Below, one piece after another: positions 31,978 through 39,951 of a DNA stretch of 64,000 nucleotides. Where the stretch lies: NCBI RefSeq assembly GCF_036237315.1, contig NZ_CP108356.1:5337501-5401500 (forward strand), in the 5' to 3' direction. The translations under genes were made by a program, and so were the position numbers. Within the stretch, counting starts at the first letter, position 1. Each line of letters opens with the position of its first letter. Source of the DNA: Streptomyces sp. NBC_01351 (lineage in GTDB: Bacteria > Actinomycetota > Actinomycetes > Streptomycetales > Streptomycetaceae). The notes under the pieces were generated by a model. That model did not search any database and was not told the origin of the DNA. It worked only from the letters and a program-made list of their open reading frames with translations.

Positions 31978-32048
31978 AAGTGGGCCCGGCGGGGTCGGAG
32001 TGTGCTCGGCGGGGCCGGAAGTGGACCGGCGGAGGCGGAGTGTGTCCG
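31965..32048. repeat. Degenerate 21-bp tandem repeat, four units
   Basis: Units start CCGGCGGGGCTGGAAGTGGG, CCGGCGGGGTCGGAGTGTGC, CGGCGGGGCCGGAAGTGGAC and GGCGGAGGCGGAGTGTGTCC. The first unit is the tail of the intergenic repeat, so the array seems to have grown from its end. The rest of the gap to 32250 shows nothing else. Confidence 0.7.
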
Positions 32049-32250
32049 CGAAGGGTGACGTGTGTCCGGTGAGGTCGGGTGGACGGCCTTGAATCGCCCT
32101 GGGTTCGTGGGCTATTCGGGGGTAAAGCGGGAGGGGTCGGGCGTGCCCTGCGGCGTGGCGGCGGGCTGGCGTGGCAGGGTGCGGGCAGGGCCGGGGTGAT
32201 TGTCAGCTGGTCCGACCATCGTCCCGTCCGGCGAGTAGTGAAGGTCTTCC

Positions 32251-33000
32251 ATGCGGCGACTGCGCAAAGCTCTGGCACTGACCGCAGTGCTCTCCGCCGC
32301 CATGGTCGCCACCGCACCCACCGCCGGTGCGGACATCGGCACCGGAGGCGGGGCCCGCCCCGCGCCCGCGCTGCCCTCGCGTGCGCTCGCGACCTGCGGG
32401 GACGGGAAGAGCGCCGCCTTCCCCATCGGGGCGCGGATCCGCGGTGGGCCGGCCGTGTACCGGACCGGTGGCGGGGCGCAGAGCTGGTACCTGGACCTGA
32501 CGAACACCACGGGCTCCCAGTGCACGGCCATCCACCCCGTCGTCGTGTTCACCGACAAGGCCCGCGCCCTGCGCCCCGCGCACCTGCGCATGGACTTCGA
32601 TGCCCCCGCGGGGACCTTTCCGGTCAGTCTGGAGCGGTCAGACCGGGACGAGATCATCGCCGTGTTCGACGGCGGGGACGCCTTCCCCGGGTTCACCGTC
32701 GGCGCCGGCGGGTCGCTCACCGTCAAGGTCTCCCTCGCCTTCGCCCCCGACGCCCCCACCGGAGAGGTCGTCGCCGACGCCGCCCTCGTTCAGCGCAAGG
32801 GCGACGACGGCGACTGGATCGGGGAGGCGGGTGGCTACCGGTTCACCGTCGAGGGGCCGGACGGCGGCCTCGGCGAAGCCGGCTCCCTGGCCCACACCGG
32901 CCACCGCGACCGGGTGTACGGCGCGGGCGCCGTCATCGCGCTCGTCGCCGGCGGCGGGTTCGTGCTCGGGGCCCGGCGGCTGCGAACCCCGGCGCGTTGA
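32251..33000 (+). CDS. Secreted, probably sortase-anchored (LAHTG) surface protein
   Basis: 249 residues with a signal peptide (MRRLRKALALTAVLSAAMVATAPTAGA), a beta-rich extracellular domain (SWYLDLTNTTGSQCTAIHPVVVFTDKARAL), and a C-terminal sorting signal: LAHTG, a hydrophobic span (VYGAGAVIALVAGGGFVLGA) and a basic tail RRLRTPAR. Streptomyces class E sortases accept LAxTG motifs, so it should be covalently wall-attached by an enzyme such as that at 26347. The fold and function are unknown. The ATG at 32251 was chosen for the signal peptide. Confidence 0.85.
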   Translation: MRRLRKALALTAVLSAAMVATAPTAGADIGTGGGARPAPALPSRALATCGDGKSAAFPIGARIRGGPAVYRTGGGAQSWYLDLTNTTGSQCTAIHPVVVFTDKARALRPAHLRMDFDAPAGTFPVSLERSDRDEIIAVFDGGDAFPGFTVGAGGSLTVKVSLAFAPDAPTGEVVADAALVQRKGDDGDWIGEAGGYRFTVEGPDGGLGEAGSLAHTGHRDRVYGAGAVIALVAGGGFVLGARRLRTPAR

Positions 33001-33087
33001 ACCCGCGAACGCTGCCCCCCGTGCTGCCCCCCGCCCGCTGAACCCCCGTACGGCCGCGGGGACATCCGGCCCGCATAGAGTCCCACC

Positions 33088-33852
33088 GTGGAAGAACAGA
33101 ACCTGCCGCACCGCCCCGGCTCACCCGTGCGCTCCGGCATCCCCGAGCACGGCCGCATCCCCAAGTACTACGCAGTCAAGGCCAGAATCGCCGGTCTGCT
33201 CGACGAGCTCGGCGAGGGCGGCCTGCTGCCCACCGAGCGCGACCTCGCCGAGCGGTACGAGGTCTCCCGCGAAACCGTCCGGCAGGCCCTGCGCGAGCTG
33301 CTGCTGGAGGGCCGGCTGCGCCGCTCCGGGCGCGGGACCGTCGTCGCCGGGCCGAAGCTGGAGCAGCCGCTGTCCCTCGCGAGCTACACCGAGGGCGTGC
33401 GGCGGCAGGGCAGGCGCCCGGGGCGTCATCTCATCGGCCTGGAGCAGTTCCCCTGCCCGCCCGACCTCACCCCCGGCATCGGTGCCGAAGCCGGCGAGCC
33501 CGTCTGGCACCTGGAGCGGGTGCTGCTCGCGGACGACGAGCGCGTCGGCCTGGAGAGCACGTACATCCGGGTGGCCCGCGCACCGCGCCTGGACAGCGAT
33601 TTCAAGCCGGATTCCTCCTTCTACGGATATCTGCGCGACAGCCTCGGGATCGCCTTCGGCGATGCCGACGAAAAGCTGGAGACGGTCCTCGCGACCCCCC
33701 GCGAAGCCCTGCTGATCGGCACCCCGCCCGCCCTCCCCATGCTGCTCATCCACCGTTTCTCGCGGGACGCGGACGGCCGGCCGCTGGAGCGGGTGCGTTC
33801 GCTCTACCGTGGTGATCGGTTCAGCTTCACGACCCGCCTGCGACCCGAATAG
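33088..33852 (+). CDS. GntR/HutC family regulator of the phosphonate cassette (DasR relative)
   Basis: 254 residues. Winged helix IPKYYAVKARIAGLLDELGEGGLLPTERDLAERYEVSRETVRQALRELLLEGRL, then a UTRA effector domain (SYTEGVRRQGRRPG, LERVLLADDERVGLESTYI, LIHRFSRDADGRPLERVRSLYRGDRFSF). The closing YRGDRFSFTTRL and the helix-turn-helix are close to DasR, which binds phosphosugars. In this context the ligand is more likely 2-aminoethylphosphonate or a metabolite. The start GTG 33088 has a CATAGAGT -10-like element just upstream, suggesting a leaderless transcript. It is followed by the FAD oxidoreductase 148 bp later. Confidence 0.9.
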   Translation: MEEQNLPHRPGSPVRSGIPEHGRIPKYYAVKARIAGLLDELGEGGLLPTERDLAERYEVSRETVRQALRELLLEGRLRRSGRGTVVAGPKLEQPLSLASYTEGVRRQGRRPGRHLIGLEQFPCPPDLTPGIGAEAGEPVWHLERVLLADDERVGLESTYIRVARAPRLDSDFKPDSSFYGYLRDSLGIAFGDADEKLETVLATPREALLIGTPPALPMLLIHRFSRDADGRPLERVRSLYRGDRFSFTTRLRPE

Positions 33853-33911
33853 CCCAGCTGGAATCCGTACATAGGGGATGAAAAGGGACGCGGTCGGATC
33901 ACGAGAAGATA

Positions 33912-33927
33912 ACGGGTCTAGTCCAAG
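33912..33927. promoter_or_regulatory. dre-like operator upstream of the phosphonate operon
   Basis: ACGGGTCTAGTCCAAG matches the dre consensus at 12 of 16 positions. It lies 74 bp before the FAD oxidoreductase start and just after the DasR-like regulator gene. Autogenous control by the local GntR protein is more likely than DasR control. A GTTCACC heptamer at 33939 is also PHO-box-like. Confidence 0.5.
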
Positions 33928-34000
33928 CTTGGGGGGCTGTTCACCGGCGCGTTGCCCGCCGGATCCTCCTCGGTCACGGCACGCGCCCACTTTGGACGGC

Positions 34001-35122
34001 GTGAGAGTCATAGTCGTCGGAGGCGGCGTGGTCGGCACCATGCACGCCTGGCAAGCAGTCCATCGCGGCCACGAGGTCGTCCAGATCGAGCGAGAGGCGG
34101 AGGCCCGAGGCGCGTCCCTGCGTAATTTCGGCCAGATTTGGGTCAGCGGACGGGCCGGGGGCGAGGAGCTCGACACCGCCCTGCGGGCCCGCGAGCTCTG
34201 GGAGAGCATCGGCGCCGAGGTGCCCGGCCTGGGCTTCCGTGCCATCGGCTCCCTCACCCCCCTCCGGGGCGAGCGCCAGTACGCCGTCGCCGAGGCGGCC
34301 CTGGCCCGCTCCGACGCCGCCGCCCGCGGCTACAAGCTGGTCACCGCCGAGGAGGCCCGGCAGATCAACCCGGCCCTGCGCGGCGAGTTCGACGCCGCCC
34401 TGTGGTGCGAGCGGGACGCGGCCGTCGAGCCGCGCACCGCGCAGCCGCACCTGCGGGCGGCGCTGAGCGCCACCGGCCGCTACACCTTCCTCCCCGGGCG
34501 GGAGGTCCGCGAGGTCGTCGGTGCGGGCGCCGTCCGCGACGACCACGGTGACGTCCACCGCGGCGACGTGGTCGTCCTCGCCACCGGCGCCGCGCTGTCC
34601 GGCCTCGTCCGCGAACTGGCCCCCGAGCTGCCCGTGCGCCGCGTCCGCCTCCAGATGATGCAGACCGACCCGCTCGGCGAGCCCATGACCACCTCGGTCG
34701 CGGACACCGACAGCTTCCGCTACTACCCCGCGTACAAGGGCGAAGCCCTCGACGCCCTCAAGGCCGAGCAGGCTCAGGCGCCCATCGCCGCCGCGCACAA
34801 GATGCAGCTGCTGATGGTCCAGCGCCTCGACGGCGGGCTGACCATCGGCGACACCCACGAGTACGAGCACCCCTTCGCGTTCGACACCCTCGAAGACCCG
34901 TACGAGCACCTCGTCGGCGTCGTCGAGTCCTTCCTGGGCCGCCCGCTGCCGAAGATCCGGCGCCGCTGGGCGGGCGTGTACGCGCAGTGCACCGACACCA
35001 CCCGCGTCGTCCACCGGCAGCAGGTGGCCGACGGCGTCTGGCTGGTGACCGGACCCGGCGGCCGCGGCATGACCTGCTCGCCCGCCATCGCCGAGACCAC
35101 CGCGAACGAACTGGGCTGGTGA
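34001..35122 (+). CDS. FAD-dependent oxidoreductase of the phosphonate cassette (TIGR03364-like)
   Basis: 373 residues from GTG 34001, which places the dinucleotide motif VIVVGGGVVGTMHAWQAV at the N-terminus. It is a D-amino-acid-oxidase-like fold: REAEARGASLRNFGQIWVSGR, a VVLATGAALSGLV middle motif, and GVWLVTGPGGRGMTCSPAIAE at the C-terminus, which closes the FAD site. This subfamily is found beside phosphonatase-like hydrolases and AEP transporters. Because no PhnW transaminase is present, it is inferred to oxidise 2-aminoethylphosphonate or its N-methyl form to phosphonoacetaldehyde. It overlaps the next open frame. Confidence 0.9.
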   Translation: MRVIVVGGGVVGTMHAWQAVHRGHEVVQIEREAEARGASLRNFGQIWVSGRAGGEELDTALRARELWESIGAEVPGLGFRAIGSLTPLRGERQYAVAEAALARSDAAARGYKLVTAEEARQINPALRGEFDAALWCERDAAVEPRTAQPHLRAALSATGRYTFLPGREVREVVGAGAVRDDHGDVHRGDVVVLATGAALSGLVRELAPELPVRRVRLQMMQTDPLGEPMTTSVADTDSFRYYPAYKGEALDALKAEQAQAPIAAAHKMQLLMVQRLDGGLTIGDTHEYEHPFAFDTLEDPYEHLVGVVESFLGRPLPKIRRRWAGVYAQCTDTTRVVHRQQVADGVWLVTGPGGRGMTCSPAIAETTANELGW

Positions 35123-35127
35123 GCCGC

Positions 35128-35823
35128 ATGACCAAGCTGACAACGCACAACCTGATCGTCCTCGACATGGCCGGCACCACCGTCGCCGACGGCGGCCTCG
35201 TCGAGCGCGCCTTCGAGCGCGCAGCCGAGCAGCTCGGAGTCGAGCCGGGCAGCGCCGATCACGACGCCAAGCTCCAGTACGTCCGCGACACCATGGGCGA
35301 GTCGAAGATCTCCGTCTTCCGGCACCTCTTCGGTACGGAGGAACTCGCGCAGCGCGCCAACGTCGCCTTCGAGCAGGCCTACGCGGAGCTCGTCGACGCC
35401 GGCCTCATCTCCGCGATCCCCGGCGCCCGCGCCGCCATCGAGGAACTCCGCGGCGAGGGCCGCACCGTGGTCCTGACCACCGGCTTCGCCCGCGTCACCC
35501 AGGACGCGATCCTCGACGCGCTCGGCTGGCAGGGCCTCGCCGACCTCACCCTGTGCCCGGCCGACGCGGGCGGCCGCGGCCGGCCCTACCCGGACATGGT
35601 GCTGGCCGCCTTCCTGCGGACCGGCGCGGTGGACGACGTACGGCGGATCGTGGTCGCGGGCGACACCGCCTACGACATGCTCAGCGGCACCCGCTCCGGC
35701 GCCGGGATCGTCGCCGGTGTCCTCACCGGAGCCCACCGGCGCGACGCGCTGACCGAACACGGCGCGACCCACGTACTGGGCTCCGTCGCCGAACTCCCGG
35801 GCCTGCTGGCGGAGTCGACGTGA
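35128..35823 (+). CDS. Phosphonatase-like HAD hydrolase (TIGR03351-like)
   Basis: 231 residues. HAD motif I is LIVLDMAGTTVADGG (nucleophile Asp and the AGTT of phosphonatases), a cap with DTMGESKISVFRHLFG containing a Lys in the position used for Schiff-base chemistry, motif II TTGFAR, and motif IV IVVAGDTAYDMLSG. It is expected to cleave the C-P bond of phosphonoacetaldehyde, giving acetaldehyde and phosphate. ATG 35128 is chosen; GTG 35119, overlapping the upstream stop, is an alternative. Its stop overlaps the ABC ATPase start. Confidence 0.9.
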   Translation: MTKLTTHNLIVLDMAGTTVADGGLVERAFERAAEQLGVEPGSADHDAKLQYVRDTMGESKISVFRHLFGTEELAQRANVAFEQAYAELVDAGLISAIPGARAAIEELRGEGRTVVLTTGFARVTQDAILDALGWQGLADLTLCPADAGGRGRPYPDMVLAAFLRTGAVDDVRRIVVAGDTAYDMLSGTRSGAGIVAGVLTGAHRRDALTEHGATHVLGSVAELPGLLAEST

Positions 35824-36869
35824 GCGGCATCCGTTTCGACGGGGTCAGCGTCGCGTACGGCGGCAACACCGTCCTGGACTCCCTCGACCTGACGGTGGAG
35901 CCCGGCGAGGTGATGGCCCTGCTCGGCCCCTCCGGCTCGGGCAAGACCACGGCGCTGCGCGCGGTCGCCGGCTTCGTACGGCCCGTCGCCGGCCGGGTGC
36001 TGATCGGCGAGCGGGACGTCACCGCGCTCCCGCCGCACAAGCGGGGCATCGGCATGGTCGTCCAGCAGTACGCGCTCTTCCCGCACATGCGGGTCGAGGA
36101 CAACGTCGCCTTCGGGCTGAAGGCGCAGAAGGCGCCGAAGGCGGAGATCCCCGGGCGGGTCACCGAGGCCCTGGAGATGACGGGCATGGCGGCCTACGCC
36201 AAGCGCTACCCCCGCGAGCTGTCGGGCGGGCAGCAGCAGCGCGTCGCCATCGCGCGCGCCCTGGCGATCCGGCCCGGGGTCCTCCTCCTGGACGAGCCCC
36301 TGTCGGCCCTCGACGCGCAGCTGCGCTCCGGGATGCTCGCGGAACTGGCCCGTCTGCACCGCGAGTTGCCGGACGTGTCGATCCTGTACGTCACGCACGA
36401 CCAGGTGGAGGCGCTCACCCTGGCCGACCGGATCGCCGTCATGGACAAGGCCCGGCTCCAGGACTGCGGGACCCCGCAGGAGCTGTACCGGGCGCCGCGC
36501 ACCGAGTTCACGGCGTCCTTCGTCGGCAACGCGAACCTGCTGCCGGTCACCGTGGCGGAGGGCGGCGCCGTGTTCGCGGGGCGCTCCCTGGCCCTCGACC
36601 GCGGCCGTGCCCTGCCGGGCTCCACCGCCACCTTGTGCGTACGGCCGCACCTGCTCGGCCTCGGCGACGGCCCGAACGCGCTGAGCGGCACCATCACCGA
36701 GGTCCAGTGGCGCGGCTCCACGCACCGGCTGTACGTGGACGTCGCCGGCCACCGCGTCAAGGCGGACCTCCCCGAACTGCGCGAAACCCCGGCCCTCGGC
36801 GACCGCGTCAGCCTCCACTTCGAGCCGCGGGACGCGGTGCTGCTGGCCGCAGGGGTCTCCGATGGCTGA
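35820..36869 (+). CDS. 2-aminoethylphosphonate-type ABC importer, ATP-binding protein
   Basis: 349 residues from GTG 35820, overlapping the phosphonatase stop. Walker A GPSGSGKTT, signature LSGGQQQR, Walker B VLLLDEPLSALD and switch THDQ are all present. The C-terminal TOBE region (LSGTITEVQWRGSTHRLYVDVAGHRV) is as in polyamine, iron and phosphonate importer ATPases (PhnT type). With two permeases and a binding lipoprotein downstream it forms a complete importer. Substrate assignment depends on the flanking phosphonate enzymes. Confidence 0.92.
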   Translation: MSGIRFDGVSVAYGGNTVLDSLDLTVEPGEVMALLGPSGSGKTTALRAVAGFVRPVAGRVLIGERDVTALPPHKRGIGMVVQQYALFPHMRVEDNVAFGLKAQKAPKAEIPGRVTEALEMTGMAAYAKRYPRELSGGQQQRVAIARALAIRPGVLLLDEPLSALDAQLRSGMLAELARLHRELPDVSILYVTHDQVEALTLADRIAVMDKARLQDCGTPQELYRAPRTEFTASFVGNANLLPVTVAEGGAVFAGRSLALDRGRALPGSTATLCVRPHLLGLGDGPNALSGTITEVQWRGSTHRLYVDVAGHRVKADLPELRETPALGDRVSLHFEPRDAVLLAAGVSDG

Positions 36870-37836
36870 CGCCGCACGGCGAGCCGCCGCCACCCGCTCC
36901 ATCCCGGCCCAAGGAACCCCCTCCGAGGAGGCGCGGGGCTCCGCCCCGGACCCCGCGCCTCAAACGCCGGCGGGGCTGGAAGCGGGGACCCCGCACGGGG
37001 CGGCCGGGCGCACGCTCCGGCTGCCGCGCAGCGTATGGGCGCTGCCGCCCGTCGTCGTGCTCGCGCTGGTGTTCCTGTATCCGCTCGGGCTCGTGGTCCA
37101 GCAGTCCCTCACCCCCGAGAACGGCGGCGGTGCCTTCGACGCCTACGCCTCCGTCTTCGCCTCCACCGCCTTCCGCGAGGCCCTGGGAACCACCGTCTGG
37201 CTCGCCGTCGGGGCCACCGTCGGCTGCCTCGTCCTCGGGTTCGCGCTCGCGCTGGTCATCGCCTTCGTGCCCTTCCCCGGCGCGCGCGGCGTCGCGAAGT
37301 TCATCGACGTCTTCCTCTCCTTCCCCTCCTTCCTCATCACCCTCGCGCTGTTGTTCGTCTACGGCACCGTCGGCATGGCGAACGGGGTCTGGACCGACGT
37401 CACCGGCGCCGCCGAAGGCCCGTTCGCGTTCCTCTCCACCCCCTGGGGCGTCCTCCTCGCGGAGATCACCTACTTCACGCCCTTCGTGATGCGCCCGCTG
37501 CTCGCCGCCTTCTCCCAGCTGGACACCGCCCAGCTGGAGGTGGCCGCCGGCCTCGGCGCCCGGCCCGCCCGGATCATCCGGAAGGTGATCCTCCCCGAGG
37601 CCCTCCCGGCGCTCGCCGCCGGCGGCAGCCTCGTCCTGGTCATGTGCCTCAACGAGTTCGGGATCGTCCTGTTCACCGGAGCCAAGGACGTCACGACCCT
37701 CCCGATGCTCATCTACGGCAAGGCCATCCTCGAATCGGACTACTCGGCCGCCTGCGTGGTCGCCGTCGTCAACATCGCGATCTCCGTCGGCCTGTTCGGC
37801 CTCTACCGGGTGGTGAGCAAGCGTGCTGGTGCATAG
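36862..37836 (+). CDS. AEP-type ABC importer permease 1 (PhnU-like) with a repeat-derived N-terminus
   Basis: 324 residues from ATG 36862, overlapping the ATPase by 8 bp. Binding-protein-dependent permease with six spans: LPPVVVLALVFLYPLGLVVQ, then GTTVWLAVGATVGCLVLGFA, FIDVFLSFPSFLITLALLFVY, and the ATPase-contact EAA loop as EVAAGLGARPARIIRKVILP. Residues about 25-40 (ARGSAPDPAPQTPAGLEAG) are encoded by a copy of the intergenic G+C-rich repeat found elsewhere in this window, so the cytoplasmic N-terminus is longer than usual. The membrane core looks intact. Confidence 0.92.
   Translation: MADAARRAAATRSIPAQGTPSEEARGSAPDPAPQTPAGLEAGTPHGAAGRTLRLPRSVWALPPVVVLALVFLYPLGLVVQQSLTPENGGGAFDAYASVFASTAFREALGTTVWLAVGATVGCLVLGFALALVIAFVPFPGARGVAKFIDVFLSFPSFLITLALLFVYGTVGMANGVWTDVTGAAEGPFAFLSTPWGVLLAEITYFTPFVMRPLLAAFSQLDTAQLEVAAGLGARPARIIRKVILPEALPALAAGGSLVLVMCLNEFGIVLFTGAKDVTTLPMLIYGKAILESDYSAACVVAVVNIAISVGLFGLYRVVSKRAGA
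36931..36979 (+). repeat. G+C-rich intergenic repeat embedded in the permease coding sequence
   Basis: Reads GCGCGGGGCTCCGCCCCGGA, then CCCCGCGCCTCAAACGCCGG and CGGGGCTGGA. It matches 31931-31977 at nearly every position, and its 3' half matches both ends of the 12591-13002 inverted repeat. It keeps the permease reading frame. Confidence 0.9.
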
Positions 37837-38620
37837 CAAGACCGGCCGCTGGGCCGCCTGGAGCCTCTTCGGCCTCCTCTTCCTGCCCCTCTTCGCCCTG
37901 CCCCTGCTCGTCGTGGTCGCGGCCTCTTTCGCCACCCGCTGGTCCGGGGCCTTCCCCTCCGGGCCGACCACCGCCAACTACGCCTCCGCCGTACAGGGCG
38001 AGTCCCTCCAGGCCCTGACCACCAGCCTGGTCACCGCCGTGGTCGCGAGCCTGCTCGCGCTCGCCGTCGGCACCTGGGCCGCGCTGGCCGCCGCCACGCT
38101 GAAAAAGCGCGGGAAGCGGTCGCTGGACGCGCTGTTCATGCTGCCCGTCGCCGTGCCGTCGGTCGTCGTCGGCCTCGCCGTGCTCGTCGCCTTCAGCCGG
38201 CCGCCGCTGCTGCTCAACGGCACCAGCTCCATCGTCATCCTCGCGCACACCATTCTTGTCACGGCGTTCGCCTACCAGTCGGTCTCGGCCGCCATCGTTC
38301 GACTCGACCCGGCCTACGAGCAGGCGGCGGCCTCCCTGGGCGCCCGCCCCTCGTACGTGCTGTGGCGGGTCAGACTCCCGCTCCTGCTGCCGTCCCTCAC
38401 CGCGGCCGCAGGGCTCTGCTTCGCCCTGTCCATGGGCGAGCTGAGCGCCACGATGATGCTCTACCCGCCGGACTGGATGCCCCTCCCCGTCCGCATCTTC
38501 ACGGCCACCGACCGCGGTTCGCTCTACAGCGGCTCCGCCGTCGCCGTGGTCCTGATGGCGGCCACGCTGATCGTCCTGCTGGCGGTCTCCCGCATCCGCA
38601 CCAAGGCCTCGTACCGCTAG
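37823..38620 (+). CDS. AEP-type ABC importer permease 2 (PhnV-like)
   Basis: 265 residues from GTG 37823, overlapping permease 1 by 14 bp. Six predicted spans, including AWSLFGLLFLPLFALPLLVVVAASF and SLVTAVVASLLALAVGTWAALAAA. The EAA-type coupling loop is QAAASLGARPSYVLWRVRLPLLLP. The last span is YSGSAVAVVLMAATLIVLLAV with the tail SRIRTKASYR. It is the second half of the heterodimeric channel. The binding-protein gene follows after 91 bp that contain a 10-bp tandem repeat. Confidence 0.92.
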   Translation: MLVHSKTGRWAAWSLFGLLFLPLFALPLLVVVAASFATRWSGAFPSGPTTANYASAVQGESLQALTTSLVTAVVASLLALAVGTWAALAAATLKKRGKRSLDALFMLPVAVPSVVVGLAVLVAFSRPPLLLNGTSSIVILAHTILVTAFAYQSVSAAIVRLDPAYEQAAASLGARPSYVLWRVRLPLLLPSLTAAAGLCFALSMGELSATMMLYPPDWMPLPVRIFTATDRGSLYSGSAVAVVLMAATLIVLLAVSRIRTKASYR

Positions 38621-38630
38621 TCCCCGCTCG

Positions 38631-38680
38631 CAGAGGCCCGCAGATCCCCGCAGATCCCCGCAGATCCCCGCTGATTCCCC
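38631..38680 (+). repeat. 10-bp tandem repeat between permease 2 and binding protein
   Basis: Three exact copies of CAGATCCCCG (38641-38670) flanked by degenerate copies CAGAGGCCCG and CTGATTCCCC. It sits in the 91-bp gap inside the operon, upstream of the binding-protein ribosome binding site. Confidence 0.9.
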
Positions 38681-38711
38681 CGCTGACTCCCTTTCCCCGT
38701 AAGGAAGTTCC

Positions 38712-39800
38712 ATGCCCAGCAAGCTCCTGCTCCGTACCGCCTCCGCCCTCACCGGCAGCCTCGCCCTCGCCGTCTCCCTCACCGCCTGCGGCGGCGGTTC
38801 CACCACCGCCGACTCCGGCAAGGGCGGCAAGGGCGAGGAGAAGATCGTCACCGTCTACAGCGCCGACGGCCTCAAGAGCGAGAAGGGCGACGGCTGGTAC
38901 GACAAGGTCTTCGCCGACTTCACCAAGAAGACCGGCATCGAGGTCAAGCTCGTCGAGGGCGGCTCCGGCGAGATGGTGGCGCGGGCCGCCCGCGAGAAGA
39001 CCAACACCCAGGCCGACGTCATCGTCACCCTGCCGCCCTTCATCCAGCAGGCCGACGGCAAGGGGCTGCTCCAGGCCTACAAGCCCCAGGGCTCCGACAA
39101 GGTCAACGGCGCGGACAAGGCCGCCGACGGCAAGTGGACCTCGGTCGTCAACAACTACTTCGGCTTCATCTACAACAAGAAGGAGCTGGCCCAGGCCCCC
39201 AAGACCTGGGAGGAGCTGCTCGATGCCAAGTACAAGGGCAAGCTCCAGTACTCCACCCCCGGCGTCGCGGGCGACGGCACCGCCGTGCTCATCAAGTCGA
39301 TGCACGACTTCGGCGGCAAGGAGCCGGCGATGGAGTACCTGAAGAAGCTCCAGGCCAACAACGTCGGCCCGTCCTCCTCCACCAGCAAGCTCGCGCCGAA
39401 GACCGACAAGGGCGAGCTGCTCGTCGCCAACGGCGACGTCCAGATGAACTTCGCCCAGTCCAAGTCCATGCCGAACCTGGGCATCTGGTTCCCCGCGAAG
39501 GACGGCGGCAAGCCGACCACCTTCGCCCTGCCCTACGCGGCCGGCCTGGTCGACAAGGCCCCGCACACCGAGAACGGCAAGAAGTTCCTCGACTACCTGC
39601 TCAGCGAGGACGCCCAGAAGCTGGTCAGCGAGGTCGGCGGCGGCTTCCCGGCGCGCACCGACATCAAGCCGACCGACGCGAACGCCGTCGAACTCACCAA
39701 GATCATGTCGGGGGTCGAGGTCTTCGAGCCGGACTGGGCCGACATCGACAAGAACCTCTCCGCCTACGTCGACGCGTGGAAGTCGGCGACCGGAAGCTGA
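38712..39800 (+). CDS. AEP-type ABC importer substrate-binding lipoprotein (PhnS-like)
   Basis: 362 residues with a lipoprotein signal peptide ending LTACGGG (lipidated Cys27), so it is anchored on the outer face of the membrane. The mature sequence VTVYSADGLKSEKGDGWYDKVFADFTKKTGIEVKLVEGG follows the iron/phosphonate-type extracellular binding-protein pattern. KADVIVTLPP-like and FGFIYNKKELAQAPKTWEELLD segments match the AEP-binding subfamily. It ends the operon and is followed by a strong terminator. ATG 38712 follows AAGGAAG. Confidence 0.9.
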   Translation: MPSKLLLRTASALTGSLALAVSLTACGGGSTTADSGKGGKGEEKIVTVYSADGLKSEKGDGWYDKVFADFTKKTGIEVKLVEGGSGEMVARAAREKTNTQADVIVTLPPFIQQADGKGLLQAYKPQGSDKVNGADKAADGKWTSVVNNYFGFIYNKKELAQAPKTWEELLDAKYKGKLQYSTPGVAGDGTAVLIKSMHDFGGKEPAMEYLKKLQANNVGPSSSTSKLAPKTDKGELLVANGDVQMNFAQSKSMPNLGIWFPAKDGGKPTTFALPYAAGLVDKAPHTENGKKFLDYLLSEDAQKLVSEVGGGFPARTDIKPTDANAVELTKIMSGVEVFEPDWADIDKNLSAYVDAWKSATGS

Positions 39801-39802
39801 TC

Positions 39803-39824
39803 CGTCACTTCCCGGTCACCCACG
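39803..39824. promoter_or_regulatory. Possible PHO box (PhoP site)
   Basis: Two 11-bp direct repeats, CGTCACTTCCC and GGTCACCCACG, resemble the Streptomyces PhoP repeat (GTTCACC plus four variable bases). The match is partial. It lies upstream of the secreted phosphodiesterase. Confidence 0.3.
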
Positions 39825-39850
39825 ACCGGCATCGTGACCATTGCATAACG

Positions 39851-39884
39851 GGTCTGGACCGAAGATGCTCCTTCGGTCCGGACC
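39851..39884 (+). terminator. Terminator of the phosphonate operon
   Basis: 14-bp stem GGTCTGGACCGAAG / CTTCGGTCCGGACC (one T-G pair) with a 6-nt loop. Confidence 0.8.
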
Positions 39885-39951
39885 CGGACGCACGTCCCGC
39901 CCCCGCAAGGTCCCGCACCTTCCGCCGCTCACTTGCTCCCAGGAGGAGTAC

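Noticed and set aside
38631..38680. 10-bp repeats considered as a CRISPR array
   Set aside because: Units are contiguous with no spacers and far too short. This is a simple tandem repeat.
39851..39860. GGTCTGGACC considered as a dre site
   Set aside because: It forms the 5' arm of the phosphonate operon terminator, and only the central bases resemble dre.
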